DNA from: Medicago truncatula
Lineage: Eukaryota; Streptophyta; Magnoliopsida; Fabales; Fabaceae
Reading direction: 5' to 3'
NCBI RefSeq assembly: GCF_003473485.1
Contig: NC_053048.1
Coordinates: 7,439,501 to 7,503,500, forward strand
DNA: 64,000 bases
Below, piece by piece: positions 11,426-22,099 of the stretch. The notes under the pieces were generated by a model. That model did no database searches. It was not told where the DNA came from and saw nothing but the letters and a program-made list of their open reading frames with translations. The stretch's first letter is position 1. Each line of letters opens with the position of its first letter. The position numbers and the translations under genes are program-made.

Positions 11426-12117
11426 ACATAAAGATTTATAGTGGTTCACCCAATGTGGGTTAGTCCACTCCTCACAATCTTGTGAAGGTTTCCACTATGA
11501 TGTTTGAGATAACCTCTCAAATCCTGCACCTTACAATCTTTGTTCACCTCAACAATTACAACTCTGCATTCTCTAAGCCTCAACAGTCTTGCACCTTATT
11601 GCTAAGTTAACTATTTAGACTTTTACAACCTTTTCTCAAACTAACATTTTAGTACCCCTAAAGCTAGATGTGATTCTGTTTACAATTTGTAAGAGGTTTA
11701 AATGTTTGAAAATCAAACAGAAGAGGAGGAAGAAGAAGTTATCTTTAAGAGAGATAACAAGAAGAGAATTGATTTACACTACAAAGAAGGTAAAAAGAGC
11801 CTTCAGTGATGATCAATTCAAATTGCAAGAGCTTCAAACAATTTCAGTTGTTTTTTTGTATGCTTTGAAATGGTGCAAGTTTTGTTAAGGCCATGATCTC
11901 TATTTATAGATTCTTTGGGCTCATATAGCCGTTGTAGGGTGTCCAATTGTGTAATGCCATGTGTCCTGGGTCGCACAAGCTTTTACTTGAAATTCTGGGC
12001 AAACATTATGATCTCTAATGAACATTAGAATGTTGTTGTGTTCATGATGATCTTCATCTGGGTTCATCATGTATGAATGAACACATGAAGTTATGGGCAT
12101 GTCATATGCTTTTCATA
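10571..12117. other. Retroelement-derived non-coding DNA with AG microsatellite
   Basis: This continues the Copia remnant without recognisable reading frames. At about 11430-11600 it contains a block (tagtggttcacccaatgtgg and following) of the kind seen in plant retroelement leaders. The AG dinucleotide tract at 11393-11423 is 31 bp here and 35 bp in copy 2 (41899-41933), the largest length difference between the two copies. Confidence 0.5.
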
Positions 12118-12463
12118 TGAGTTTCTGGGCAATAACCAAAGTATGGGTTTTTCCACATACATCAGAAAGTTACTTTCCCAGATTTGCCTTGGGACTGGTG
12201 CAGGAGAGATAAAGTGGATTATGCATCTTCATGTCAATGCTTTGAGGGATTGTGTGGTCCTTGTACTGTACCAACTATCATGCGTGTCTATCTCTTGTTG
12301 AACAAGATAGATTTGCTTTGCTTTTGCTTTTTGCTTTTCACCCACTGTACTGTTCATAAAGTAAGCATGTGCTGAGCTGAACATTCTGACCATCAGAATG
12401 TTCCATCTATTTCACTTAGGATAATTTGTTAGACTACCATTTGATGTAATCAAATCCTTATAG
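12118..12463. other. Unassigned spacer, probably truncated intron of the receptor kinase gene
   Basis: No gene is supported here. The left part looks like a continuation of the retroelement-like DNA. The right end (caaatccttatag) makes a plausible intron acceptor for the LRR exon at 12464, so part of it may be a receptor-kinase intron. Confidence 0.4.
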
Positions 12464-12955
12464 TGGAATTCAATGAACTAAGTGGAGAGCTACCAATGGA
12501 GCTAGGAAAGCTTCAAAATCTTCTTGCTGTGAATATATCACATAACAGCCTCACAGGAAAGCTTCTAATTGGTAGCATATTTCAAAACTTGGACAAAAGT
12601 TCTTTGGAAGGAAACTATGGTCTTTGTTCGCCCTTGTTGACAGGTCCATGCAAAATGAATGTACCAAAACCTCTAGTACTTGATCCACATGGCTATAACG
12701 ATCAAATGGATCCTCGAATCCCAAGAAATGAATCATCTGAGTCTAGTAGTCCAATTCATCACCACAGGTTCCTTAGTATTTCAGCTATTATAGCGATTTC
12801 AGCTTCTATTGTCATTGTAATAGGAGTGATTGCTATTAGTCTGGTAAATGCTTCTGTAAGGAGAAAGCTAGCATTTGTGGAAAATGCTTTGGAAAGCATG
12901 TGTTCAAGCTCTTCTAGATAGGATCACCAGCCAGAGGTAAACACATTCTTTTTTA
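12464..12955 (+). pseudogene. Receptor-like kinase, last LRR / transmembrane / juxtamembrane part
   Basis: After an acceptor at 12463 the frame encodes the end of an LRR ectodomain (EFNELSGELPMELGKLQNLL, NISHNSLTGKL), a cysteine pair (YGLCSPLLTGPC), and VPKPLVLDP. A hydrophobic membrane span (AIIAISASIVIVIGVIAISL) and juxtamembrane ASVRRKLAFVENALESM follow. Order and wording match Arabidopsis At3g28040, an LRR receptor-like protein kinase described as probably inactive. A 2-base loss creates a stop at 12919-12921; in the shifted frame GSPARGKHILF continues the homology to 12955, where a Helitron interrupts it. The reading resumes at 22100. All upstream LRR exons are missing. Confidence 0.88.
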
Positions 12956-12983
12956 CTAGTATAATGACCCGTGCTAACACGGG
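12956..12983 (-). other. Helitron 3' terminus: hairpin plus CTAG
   Basis: The minus strand has a 6-bp stem with a 4-nt loop (12968-12983), then tcattata, then CTAG, then host T. This is the terminator-like 3' end needed for rolling-circle termination in this transposon class. Confidence 0.88.
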
Positions 12984-13689
12984 GAAATAAAAAACTTTTT
13001 TAATCAAATGTATAGATTTTAAATTCGATATGAAAAAAATATCATCTTAATTTTGTATATATTTTGAAATATCTAAACATTTCATATAACGATAAAAATA
13101 TTTGGATTATTATACTTGTACTAATTATTTGTAGTATAAGATGCATTCATTGTTAAAATTAGCATATGTAATTTTCTTGCAAAAATACGCCGACGTACTG
13201 TGTAATAATATTTGTTGGCAAAATGTATTTTATTAATCATAAAAACTAAAAAATATGTATTTTTTTTATATAATAGTCATTGTCACATGCATACACGTAG
13301 TAGGTAAATGCAAACGTTTAATTTTTTTTACGGGTGTGTATAAATATAGTTTGGGCTACAGAAACGCCGATTGTTATTTGTTTTTAATTTTTACAAAACA
13401 AATGGTCTAATGTAAATATTGTATTTTAGGGTAACAACGATGTAAACAAAATAAAAAAATAAAAAAAAAGGTTTCACGGATTGTTAAACCTGAAAAGTGC
13501 ATGAATTAATAGTCAATGACAGGAGGATCTACTTATATAGAAATTGCATGTCTATAATGACCAGTACGCCTTACAAAGAAATTAAAAATAAAACGACTTC
13601 CAAACAATAGGCAACTTTAGTTTTATAAATTATAGCAACAACAATTCTAAAACATAACCAATGATCATACTTTTTGAAAAACTTCACGA
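12984..13689. other. Helitron 3' non-coding region
   Basis: AT-rich DNA between the Helitron terminus and the end of the helicase remnant. No reading frame, repeat or RNA is supported. Confidence 0.6.
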
Positions 13690-15310
13690 TACACAACATT
13701 TGTGGTCTCCTTACAAACATTATTATCTTCATCCATGATGAGCAGCTTCAGACCTTTTCTTGAAGTTACTTGAGAGACAGCGACATAAAGTTGTCCATGC
13801 GTGAGCACAGGCTTAGGAAGATAACCCCCACTCGAGATAAAGATTGACCCTGACTTTTATTTATTGTCATTGCAAAACAAAGCGTCAGTGGAAATTGCCT
13901 GCGCCTGAATTTGAACGGTAGTTCTGGATCACTCGGAATAAGATTCATCCTGGGAATGAATACTCTAGTACCTGCCCTTTTTCATGTAATTACGGTAGCA
14001 GCTATCGTGCTCTTCCCTAGACGTGTAATTGTCAGCCTAGTACCATTACACAGTCCATTGCCTTGATCGATGTTTCTCATCAGCATAACCGGACATCCCA
14101 CCTTTAGTTTCAACCTGTGATTTGGAATTCCAAAGCTCTTAATACCATTAAGAAATTCTGGTGTGAACCACTCGCTTTGGACATCAGAATTTTCACCCGA
14201 TCTAAAAATAGAATCAGAGGTTAAATACTCTTTCTCTTCACCTGGAATCAGCGACATCATAAATTCGTTAACATGCTCAACTGAATCAAGCGTTGGTGCG
14301 AGTATTCCCCTTTCTTGGAAAAGTAGTTGGTCACCAAGGTTATCATTCAGATCGGGATACACAAAGTCTATAAGTGACATCAACGGATTTGTTGTGTCTG
14401 ATATCAGCGAATCTTCAGGAATTTCTACCTTCATTTCACCATTGTCACCCGAAGCATCGTTGCCGTCTCCAATTGAGAGTATCCACTTGCAAAAATTAGC
14501 AATTTCTTCTTGCTCTGCAGGTACCGAAGATGCACCCAATCTCATATTAACAGTAAGCCTCAACACATTACAATAAGCCTATATCTTTGACGAATTGACC
14601 GAGGCATCAACAATATCCGGCCTCGTTCCTCCTCGGACAACAGGCAATATCTGCCTAAAATCACCACCTAAAACTACTGTCATTCCACCAAAAGGTTTAA
14701 GTGCGTTTAAGGGATCATTCTTGAACATGATATCACGTAATGATCGGTCAACTACCTCAAAACACCATTGGTGCATCATTGGAGCCTCACCCCAAATTAT
14801 CAACTTTGCAGCATGCATTAGGTCTGCCCTAGGACTATCCTTTTCCATCGTAAGCGATGACGCCTCATTAATCTCAATAGGGACTGTCGGCGTGGAGTGT
14901 GCGGTTCTTCCACCTGGTAATAGAAGAGCCGTTATACCGTTTGATGCAACATTCAATACAATTAACCCCTTCGATCTAACAACAGCCGACAATCTTTTCC
15001 ATATAAAGGTTTTTCCAGTACCGCCGTAACCATATAAGAAAAAGAAACCACTATCGTCAGAACCAACAGACTCCATGATCTTGTCATGCACACATCTTTG
15101 TTCATCTGTCAGCATCAGTAACATATCAGCGTGTGTCTTTTCCAATTCAACTTTGCTGTAATTTAGCTCATCAATGATAAGTCTGTTTGTGAAAGTTGGC
15201 ATGTCTGCCGCGTTTGGCCTAGGCATAGATTTGAAGTCAGTAAGCGACGTCCGTTTTCCTGAAGCAACATTTCAATTTCAATCAAACACATGTTCTTCAA
15301 GTCATCGCCA
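13690..15310 (-). pseudogene. Helitron PIF1-like helicase (C-terminal half), degenerate
   Basis: On the minus strand the motifs run in order. A segment near 15300-15240 (SGDDLKNMCLIEIEMLLQ) is followed by TDEQRCVHDKIMESV, Walker A GYGGTGKTF, LNVASNGITALLLPGGRTAHS, a Walker B region IIWGEAPM, and VLGGDFRQILPVV. After a TAG at about 14581 come LRLTVNMRL, ILAPTLDSVEHVN, LKLKVGCPVMLMRNID, LCNGTRLTITRLGKSTI. After a TGA at about 13982 come [22 protein letters not shown] and a frameshift before the last block. This is the SF1 PIF1-type helicase of Helitron RepHel proteins, which unwinds DNA during rolling-circle transposition. The Walker B acidic residue (normally DEAPM) is Gly here, so it is inactive by sequence. 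Confidence 0.9.
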
Positions 15311-15929
15311 CTGATACGCATATCTACATATTAAATGTAAAGTCACGAAATTAATATGAACACCTAAAGAAAAATGATAGTAAAAGAATATATGCAATGC
15401 AACAGAAAAAATGATATTAAAGTCACGACTCAATTCTTAATCGAAAAAGCTTATTTCAGCTTAACTCAAACTAAAAAAATAAGTTTATTTGTAAAGGATT
15501 TCCCAAGCCATTATTTATTTAAAGCGAAAATAAATAGATATAGGAACTGCTATAAAATGATGTCATGAATGCTCACTAATCTAGATAACGTGAAAAAGTA
15601 ATCAATTAAAAAACAGAAAATGTGAACAAATTAATCAAGATATACATGGTGGAAAGCTATATATGACAGTTTTGTGGCGTTGACAGTAGATAAATATATT
15701 TATTTAATAGTGTATAATCAAATTAATAGTGTATTTGTTTTTTTTTTTTTTGAAAGAATATTGTATTTGTTTATTATCACTACTTAAATAGATAAATATA
15801 TTTATTGAGATAGGCATACAATACTTTGAACAGGACTATGTTAACCAATTTTCTAAAATGTGCCTTTTTAGACAGAGAAAAAAAATGCAAAAATTAGATC
15901 GTAAACAAAACAAAAAATGGTGCATAGAT
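15311..15929. other. AT-rich gap within the Helitron helicase gene
   Basis: It separates the helicase core from its upstream part and may include a degenerated intron or later insertion. Nothing further is recognisable. Confidence 0.5.
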
Positions 15930-16480
15930 TTAGTAATAAGTACAATAAACATTACCCAAAATATTCAGACGCTTCCTACGTTCAAATAAGATATCATTGG
16001 ACAGTAACTGCCATGCCGCATCCCATACTATATCAGGGCTCGTCATTGTCCTAATGGTTAAGAGATGCACAAACAACCAACACAATTGATGGCCCGAACC
16101 TAACTCACCATTTTCCGTAATACCATCTATAAACTCTGTCGTCATCAAGTAATCCTAAAGCAGAGCGTGCTTCCTGGAACGTGTCATAGGTATGTCCATT
16201 AATCGTTTTTCATCTATATCTCATGCAGCCCTTCTTAACAGTCAATAGTATCCTCATGTAGTACAACTCAACGATCAATAGTATCCTCATGTAGTACAAC
16301 TCCCATATACCAGGCGGCGTGTAATGAAGCCTTCCAATTTGATATCCTAGTTTACGTGGCTGCCACTGTTTGTCCTTCTTCTCATAAGTAAATCTTGTTA
16401 GAAATTCAGCATATGTTAGATCGCGATCGCCTACATACTGACGATTTGCTTCAAACCACACGAGAAACATGGTCTATGCT
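15930..16480 (-). pseudogene. Helitron RepHel linker region upstream of the helicase, degenerate
   Basis: Minus-strand pieces read MFLVWFEANRQYVGDRDLTYAEF, then PRKLGYQIGRLHYTPPG, LYYMRILL, KKGC, TYDTFQEARSALGLLDDD. After a frameshift come EFIDGITENGELGSGHQLCWL, RTMTSPDIVWDAAWQLLS and DILFERRKRL. These match the conserved region just N-terminal of the helicase in plant Helitron proteins. A 33-bp tandem duplication repeats LYYMRILL at about 16230-16300, adding in-frame residues. The N-terminal Rep nuclease motifs are not seen upstream. Confidence 0.85.
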
Positions 16481-16549
16481 TCCTTGTTATACATCACCAC
16501 GTCCTCGATGTCTCTTTTGCTGCTTTGTTAATCTCATATGTCATCTTGT

Positions 16550-17575
16550 TTCACATATCATTTTCGCTTCTATGTAGTTTTGCACAACCTTCCTTTAAAA
16601 TCTTTTGTAAGAAAACACTATATTTTTCATCCTTTAAATTCCACCACTTGATCCTTGTATCCCAATCACGACATCTCATCTTTGGTCTTCTCTTAACCCT
16701 TACATCCATAACCAATATTATATGTTGGATAATCAAACTCTCTCCAAGTAAATCTTTAAGTCCAAACAAATATTTATGTCAGAATTCCCAATAAGAAATA
16801 AATCTATCTGAGAACATGATATCTCACTCTTGTATGTAATAATATTCCCTTTTCTTTTCCTAAAGTAAGATTAAAAGACAACAAAAAATCTAGGATGGAT
16901 TTACCGAATGCTTTTTTCTTCCCAAGGCTATACCCTCATTCACGCCTTCAAAAGTTATGAAGCACTCCTTACATGCTCATTTAGATCCCCTCCTAGAAAA
17001 ATATTCTTATTGTGGTATATCTTTAATTAAGCCTTTCAAATCCTTCCAAAATTTTACTTTAGGGTATTCTTTCAAACCTATCCAATGTGAGTAAACACTA
17101 ATAACATTAAAGATGTCTTATTTCCTTTCAAAAAAATAAATTAAAGATGTCTTATGAAACTACAAATTTGTGGGCTACAATCCAATCTCCTGTCCTCTTT
17201 ACATTCAAAATATCTTTTTTCCATTCCTTATCCTCAATAATGGCTACACCATTTCTCGATCTAACTATTCCAGTTTACCAATGCTTAAATACTGAACTAT
17301 CTAATTCTTTCGCATTTTCACCCACCCACTTAGTTTCTTGTTGGCACATAAATTAATCTTCCTCCAACTCATAACGTCAATCATTTTCATATATGTTCAA
17401 GTAAGGGTGCCTTTTTCCATGTTCAAAAACATATCCTACTATCATGAACTAACTTCTTTACCCACACTTGTTCACAAAGATGTGGGACCCTTGCTTATTT
17501 TTTTACTTCATTCAGGCATCGGTGTATCCACCTTTTCTCATTTAACATTGTACTTGAGCTATACAACCCGTTTCT
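16550..17575 (-). pseudogene. LINE-type endonuclease (EEP) remnant
   Basis: The minus strand reads, with stops and frameshifts, QETKWVGENAKELDSS, RSRNGVAIIEDKEWKKDI, RTGDWIVAHKFVV, and near the left end ESLIIQHIILVMDVRVKRRPKM with DTRIKWWNLK. This follows the endonuclease/exonuclease/phosphatase domain of plant LINE-like sequences, often auto-annotated as craniofacial development protein 2-like. At least three stops are visible. It lies within the Helitron on the same strand as the helicase, so it was either captured or inserted afterwards. Confidence 0.8.
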
Positions 17576-17726
17576 TCTAGGCACTATCCTAATGTTCACA
17601 CTATTATATACTTGGTCCATGCCATAGAGATTCAAAGTGTTTCAATTAATTCAAGTGATCAAATTTTAAACAGTAAAATATAGTCCAAGTCTTGAGTTTT
17701 TTATAATATATAATTTCATTTAATTA

Positions 17727-17910
17727 AAGGGTTTTTATATCATGTGCAAATTTGCACATGTTAAGAAGTTTAAAGTACTATGTTTGATTTGGAACTTGTG
17801 TATTTTCTATTAATATATAAATTTTTAATAAATAATTGTTGTTTTCCAATAAATAGTTGCCGCTTTTAGTTACTTTAACATATGCAATTTTGCAAATGTT
17901 AGACAAACCC

Positions 17911-17912
<2 letters not shown>
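17727..17912. mobile_element. 186-bp MITE with long inverted ends and a 6-bp flanking repeat
   Basis: The ends AAGGGTTT and AAACCCTT are flanked by taatta on both sides (17721-17726 and 17913-17918). The inverted similarity extends about 40 bp inward through gtgcaaatttgcacatgttaa / ttaacatatgcaattttgca. It has no coding capacity and is nested inside the Helitron. Confidence 0.75.

Positions 17913-17918
<6 letters not shown>

Positions 17919-17960
<42 letters not shown>
17919..17960. repeat. TA dinucleotide microsatellite
   Basis: A run of about 20 TA units sits between the MITE and the Mutator-like element. It may obscure the target duplication of the latter. Confidence 0.95.
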
Positions 17961-17963
<3 letters not shown>

Positions 17964-18842
17964 GATGTATCATATGAGAATGGTATGTATATGTGAGAAT
18001 GATGAGAATGAATGTGAGTCATCAGATTAAAAACAAATGGTTAACATTAAAAAACTTAACATGTGCCAAACTCCCACTACTCTCACGCGTTCATTGTTCT
18101 TCATCTGCATTCCAACCAGATTCTTCCTCTTCCTCTCCCACAGACCACAACACATCAGCTTCCTTTTCCGGTGCTCAAACGTTGTTCCCAACAAAAGGGT
18201 CGTCGGAACCAGCCAAGCTTTCCAACAACCACGAGGTTATCGTTCGCAAAACCCCCAGACCCCACCACCACAAGGATCGCTCCCCTTTCCCAGATCCGTT
18301 GTATTTACAGTGAGCCATAGTCACCGGCGCCGAGTGCCGGCAGGTCGTTAGTGTGCCAATAATTGATTGCGGATTATTGTTTGTGTTAATTTGAATTGAA
18401 AAAAAAATATTGTTAAGGGGTTAGAAAAAAAATTGATAAGAGGTCTCGTAATTTTTTTACGATAATTGCCAAAACAAATCCATTAATGAAATTTTTTGGA
18501 AGGATTCAAACTTTTGATTTATTTTCAACTATAGTTTACCTTTATTCATAACTCATGAAACTTCAAGGCCTCATGAATTTTCTTAATAAAATGAAATAGA
18601 ATATTGTTGGTGATTCATCAGAGATAACTTAATGTTGGGTGCTAAAGCATAGAGAGTTGGGTGGCCGACAATGGTGGTGTGTGGCTAGAAGAAGAAGATG
18701 AGAATGATAGGATCAAGTGAGAATGCGTGAAAGGAGTTTGTGAGTTTGGCACATGTTAAGTTGTTTTAATCTTAACCCTTTGTTTTGAATCTGATGTTTC
18801 TCATTCATTCTCACATATACATACCATTCTCATAAGATAGCC
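17961..18842. mobile_element. Mutator-like element with about 125-bp terminal inverted repeats
   Basis: The left end (17961-18090) and the reverse complement of the right end (18720-18842) share tatgagaatggtatgtatat, then gtgagaat, catcagatt, acttaacatgtgccaaactc and ctttcacgc-like segments. Long TIRs of this size are typical of Mutator-like elements. The interior holds a GC-richer stretch (18080-18350) with three overlapping open frames. Its composition differs from its surroundings, which suggests captured gene sequence (Pack-MULE style), but no protein family is recognised. A 9-bp target duplication cannot be shown because of the TA run on the left. Confidence 0.75.
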
Positions 18843-20651
18843 CTGATTGGAGCATGTCAAAGTTTCAACAAATTATTTATAATTAATACAATTAAAGTAT
18901 GTGTTTTATTTTTAAAGAACAAAATAGAATTTTTTTTTTATATGCTTATTTAAAGATTATTCAGAGGTACTTCCTAACAATTTTTTATATCGTATTCACG
19001 ACTAATAACAATCATTTGAACTATTTTATTTCTCCCAATTAGTCTTTGGAAGTAAGTGTCGTGAAACAGAGAGAAAAATAGATAGCCTATTTAGAAGGTT
19101 TGTACCAAATTAATTTCATTCAAAATATTACAAACTACTATGTTTTAGTTTTCTTAATAAGTGTGTTTTTTTTTTTTTGCTTATAAGATGAGACGGAGGG
19201 AGTATATAGATTTCAAGCACATCGCCGTGAATGCTAAAATATTTATTTACTTTGCTCTTAAAAACTTAATATGATGAAATTGATTTATAAAATTAACATG
19301 AATCATTCTTATATTATAGATAGATGATCACTTGTTTTACAAATGTAGCTTTGTTGTAAGGATTTGGGACAATAATTTTAAATGGAAAGGAACAGTGGTG
19401 ATTTTACCCGGCAATATTTTTTCACTCCTTGACTATTTTCCATCATCTTTTGAAGAAGAAAAAAATCCAATCAAATATAATGCAATATAATTTGGATCAA
19501 TATTTACATATCCAAAATAAAGTAAAAGAAAACTCTTTTAATGTTAATAATATAAAGGAACAATAGATTAATAGGTTTGATAAAAAAAAATAGATTAAAC
19601 TAATAAGTATTATTAAAAAAAGTTGGAAACCCTTTTCATTTCATTTTATCACAAGTTGATAAAATTTGACACACACACACTCATGAGAGTAAGCTGAAGT
19701 ATCACAAAAAATTAAAATTAGAAACTAATAGATTAACGTAATAAATTTGTAAAAGTTTAGTATAGAGGTAAAAAGACATATCTTAAATATTAAAGACATA
19801 TAACCAAATTAAATCAACTTGGATAAAATGAAATTGACTGCTTTTCCAAAAAAGGTTAATATAATTATTTTTAAAATGTCTTTAGGTTTAAATTTTTTAA
19901 AAAAGATCAAAGTATTTTTATTCATAAATATTTCATTATTTTTTTATGAAAAAGTTAGTAAACAAATTAATCAATTTATTCATAAAAAATTAAATACATT
20001 ATACATAACAATTATTATTAAAATTTGTCATTAATGATAATCTTTTCATTAAAGCTAATTATTATTTGAAATCTGATAATAAAATGACTTATTTGAAGAT
20101 ATCATTATTCATTAAGGAAAATATTCTCATAAAAATTAATGTTTATTCAAAATATTACAATTTGATGACTTGTTTAGGAAGTTTGTATCACGTTAATATT
20201 TTTTTTTTTGTTACAAAGGGAAATATCGCATTAATATATTTTATTAAATAATTATATTTTTATTTTTACTTTTTTACTTGTATTTCTTTGATTGGTTGTA
20301 TATAACTCTTTTTTTAAAAATATATTGGTTGTATATAACTATTAATTATTATGTGAGAGTTCACCTTAGAATTTCTTACGTGAAAAGTGTTACCGAGGGT
20401 GTTGATAAAAACTCGTGAAAAATAATCTAAATTCATGCACATGTATTAATATACTTGTATTATTCATGTAATATACTTGTATTATTCATGTACATGTGAT
20501 ATACAATAAATTAATAATTACAAATCATGAAGAAAAATGGGCATTCACGACACGCAACACTAAAATTTCCAATATAATAAATACAATCTTCAATTTCTTT
20601 GTCATTCTTGTATTTGAAAAAAAAAAAATTAAAGAAATAGTGCACTATTTC
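18843..20651. other. Very AT-rich Helitron interior without genes
   Basis: Open frames here are low-complexity Lys/Ile/Phe strings. A solitary gacggagggagtat end at about 19191-19204 resembles the terminus of a Stowaway-like MITE, but no matching partner was found nearby. Confidence 0.55.
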
Positions 20652-20777
20652 TTAATACACTAAATTCAAACGCCTCATTATCAATGTCTTTTGCAATGCT
20701 CCATCATATGACTCTTCTTCCTCATAAACGACTTTTTGTGCGTCACAATTTCGAATCACTTTGTCTCCCTGTCTAAA
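20652..20777 (-). pseudogene. Terminal-exon-like fragment of unidentified gene, inside the Helitron
   Basis: On the minus strand a good acceptor (attgttttttag) precedes a 41-codon open exon ending TAA: FRQGDKVIRNCDAQKVVYEE, then EESYDGALQKTLIMRRLNLV and a final Y. Its base composition is coding-like within very AT-rich DNA. It may be a captured host exon or part of a retroelement gag. No family is assigned. Confidence 0.4.
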
Positions 20778-22078
20778 CTAAAAAACAATAAAAGATATAA
20801 AAATAAAAGCTTTATGTAATCTAAATTAAAAATGAAAACGACAATATATGTTAATGAGAATGAGAGATTAACATTTTTCAATCACATATAAACCAAAGTC
20901 TAAAAACAAAAACAATGAAAATTGAAATGATTATTCAAATAGGAGTCATAGAAAATAATATGAAAATAAGAAAACAAAGAACAATTCAACAAAAAATTTG
21001 AGTTTATAGAGACTTTCAGAAAATTTGTGTTGCATTTTCCATGTGATGTAAAACTTGTGAGTATCGTAAACAATATTTATAGGAAAAATCATCAAAGTAA
21101 TCACAATAATCACTCCCTTGATTTCTTCAAAAAAAAAAAAAATCACTCCCTTGATTTACGGATAAAATAAATGTGAAAAATATCCATTAATTTTCAAAAA
21201 GTCACACATTTGAAATCAGAAACAAAATCATATTATGTTAATCATATTAGTGCATTTTAATGATTTTTTTATTATTCCTTTATTTGTTTGAAAGTCAACA
21301 AAGTTAATTATGGTATATTTTTGTTCTTCCAAAAATTTGAATATTTTTAATTTAATAATTTTTTGTGGTAATTTTCTTTGGCTAATGAGGAATTACATGA
21401 ATATATATTTTTCGTAACATTAATAATAAATATATGCTAGTACTATTTGTTTTTAAGGAATAATATATGTTAGTACTATTTGTAATCCAACAAATTAAAA
21501 AACAATTTATTAATCTTCTCATTAATAATATATTAATTAGTACTATTTTCTTTCTTTGCAAAATTCTAATATATTAGTATTATTTTATGAAATCCAATAA
21601 TTTATAGACGTCATTCATAATGAAAACAATAATAATATTACTACTATTATCTCGATAGTTAATTATTATATTATTAAAAAAAATATATGCACAATATTAG
21701 GCCTATTCTTTTTATTTTTGAAGAGATAATAGGCCTATTCTAAAAAGTAGTATATAGAATCATGCATATTGGTGTACAAATTTAATTTGAAACTACAATT
21801 CCTATTCTGGTTACTATCATAATAACGTTTTTATCTAAAAAATAATAATCATAATAATGTTTTTTTAGGAATATTAATATTGCAATTTATTCATAATATC
21901 AAAATCAAAAATATAAATGGTTATAAAAATTAATTTGGGATAGCATTAAATATGAAATGCATGAGAGAAGAGTGCCACATATTGAGACTTGGAGCAAATG
22001 CAAATGCTTGAGGAAGAGTGCCACGTGTCAACACCAAGAGAAGAAAAAATTACTTCCATATTAGGACTTGAAATAGGT
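20778..22078. other. AT-rich Helitron 5' half without genes
   Basis: No supported coding sequence was found; the minus-strand frame at 20946-21146 is low complexity. This should be the transposon's 5' region, where the Rep domain would normally be encoded, but none of its His/Tyr motifs was recognised. Confidence 0.5.
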
Positions 22079-22099
22079 CCTAAATTTATATTATATAGA
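22079..22099 (-). other. Helitron 5' terminus
   Basis: Minus strand: host A, then TCTATATAATATAAATTTAG. The 5'-TC followed by an AT-rich run agrees with plant Helitron starts, and the host T at 22100 completes the A|T target. Confidence 0.85.

Larger units (their letters stand above)
1..12117. repeat. Segmental duplication, segment A copy 1
   Basis: This block matches 30505-42627 almost base for base. The offset starts at 30504 and drifts to 30510 only through small length changes: poly-A and poly-T tracts near 6125, 6170 and 8265, one extra C in the GC-rich run near 9853, and four extra bases in the AG microsatellite near 11400. One substitution was noticed near 6717. The copies part after 12117: here the sequence continues into retroelement-like DNA, in the other copy it jumps to segment B. 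It contains the last exon of an FBD gene, long intergenic DNA, a minus-strand double-F-box gene, a MITE and a Copia remnant. Confidence 0.95.
12956..22099 (-). mobile_element. Helitron, 9,144 bp, inserted in the receptor kinase coding sequence
   Basis: Read on the minus strand, the element begins TCTATATAATAT at 22099 and ends CTAG at 12956, with a hairpin (cccgtgttagcacggg) 8 nt before the CTAG. It is flanked by host A and T with no target duplication. These are the hallmarks of Helitrons: 5' TC, 3' hairpin plus CTRR, insertion between A and T. Removing it rejoins the interrupted gene in frame (KHILF-Y-SQSTLDWISNPENLL). A helicase of the Helitron RepHel type lies on the same strand. The element also carries LINE, MITE and Mutator-like insertions and is probably non-autonomous now, as no Rep (HUH) domain was found. 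Confidence 0.9.

Noticed and set aside
14163-15029. Two plus-strand open frames of 137 and 144 codons
   Set aside because: They lie opposite the Helitron helicase, whose minus-strand translation carries the recognisable motifs.
18037-18351. Overlapping open frames of 85-106 codons in the Mutator-like core
   Set aside because: Three frames are open at once because of GC-rich composition, and none shows a recognisable family, so none is called a gene.
19190-19205. gacggagggagtat as a complete Stowaway MITE
   Set aside because: Only one end was found; without the inverted partner and TA target it cannot be delimited.
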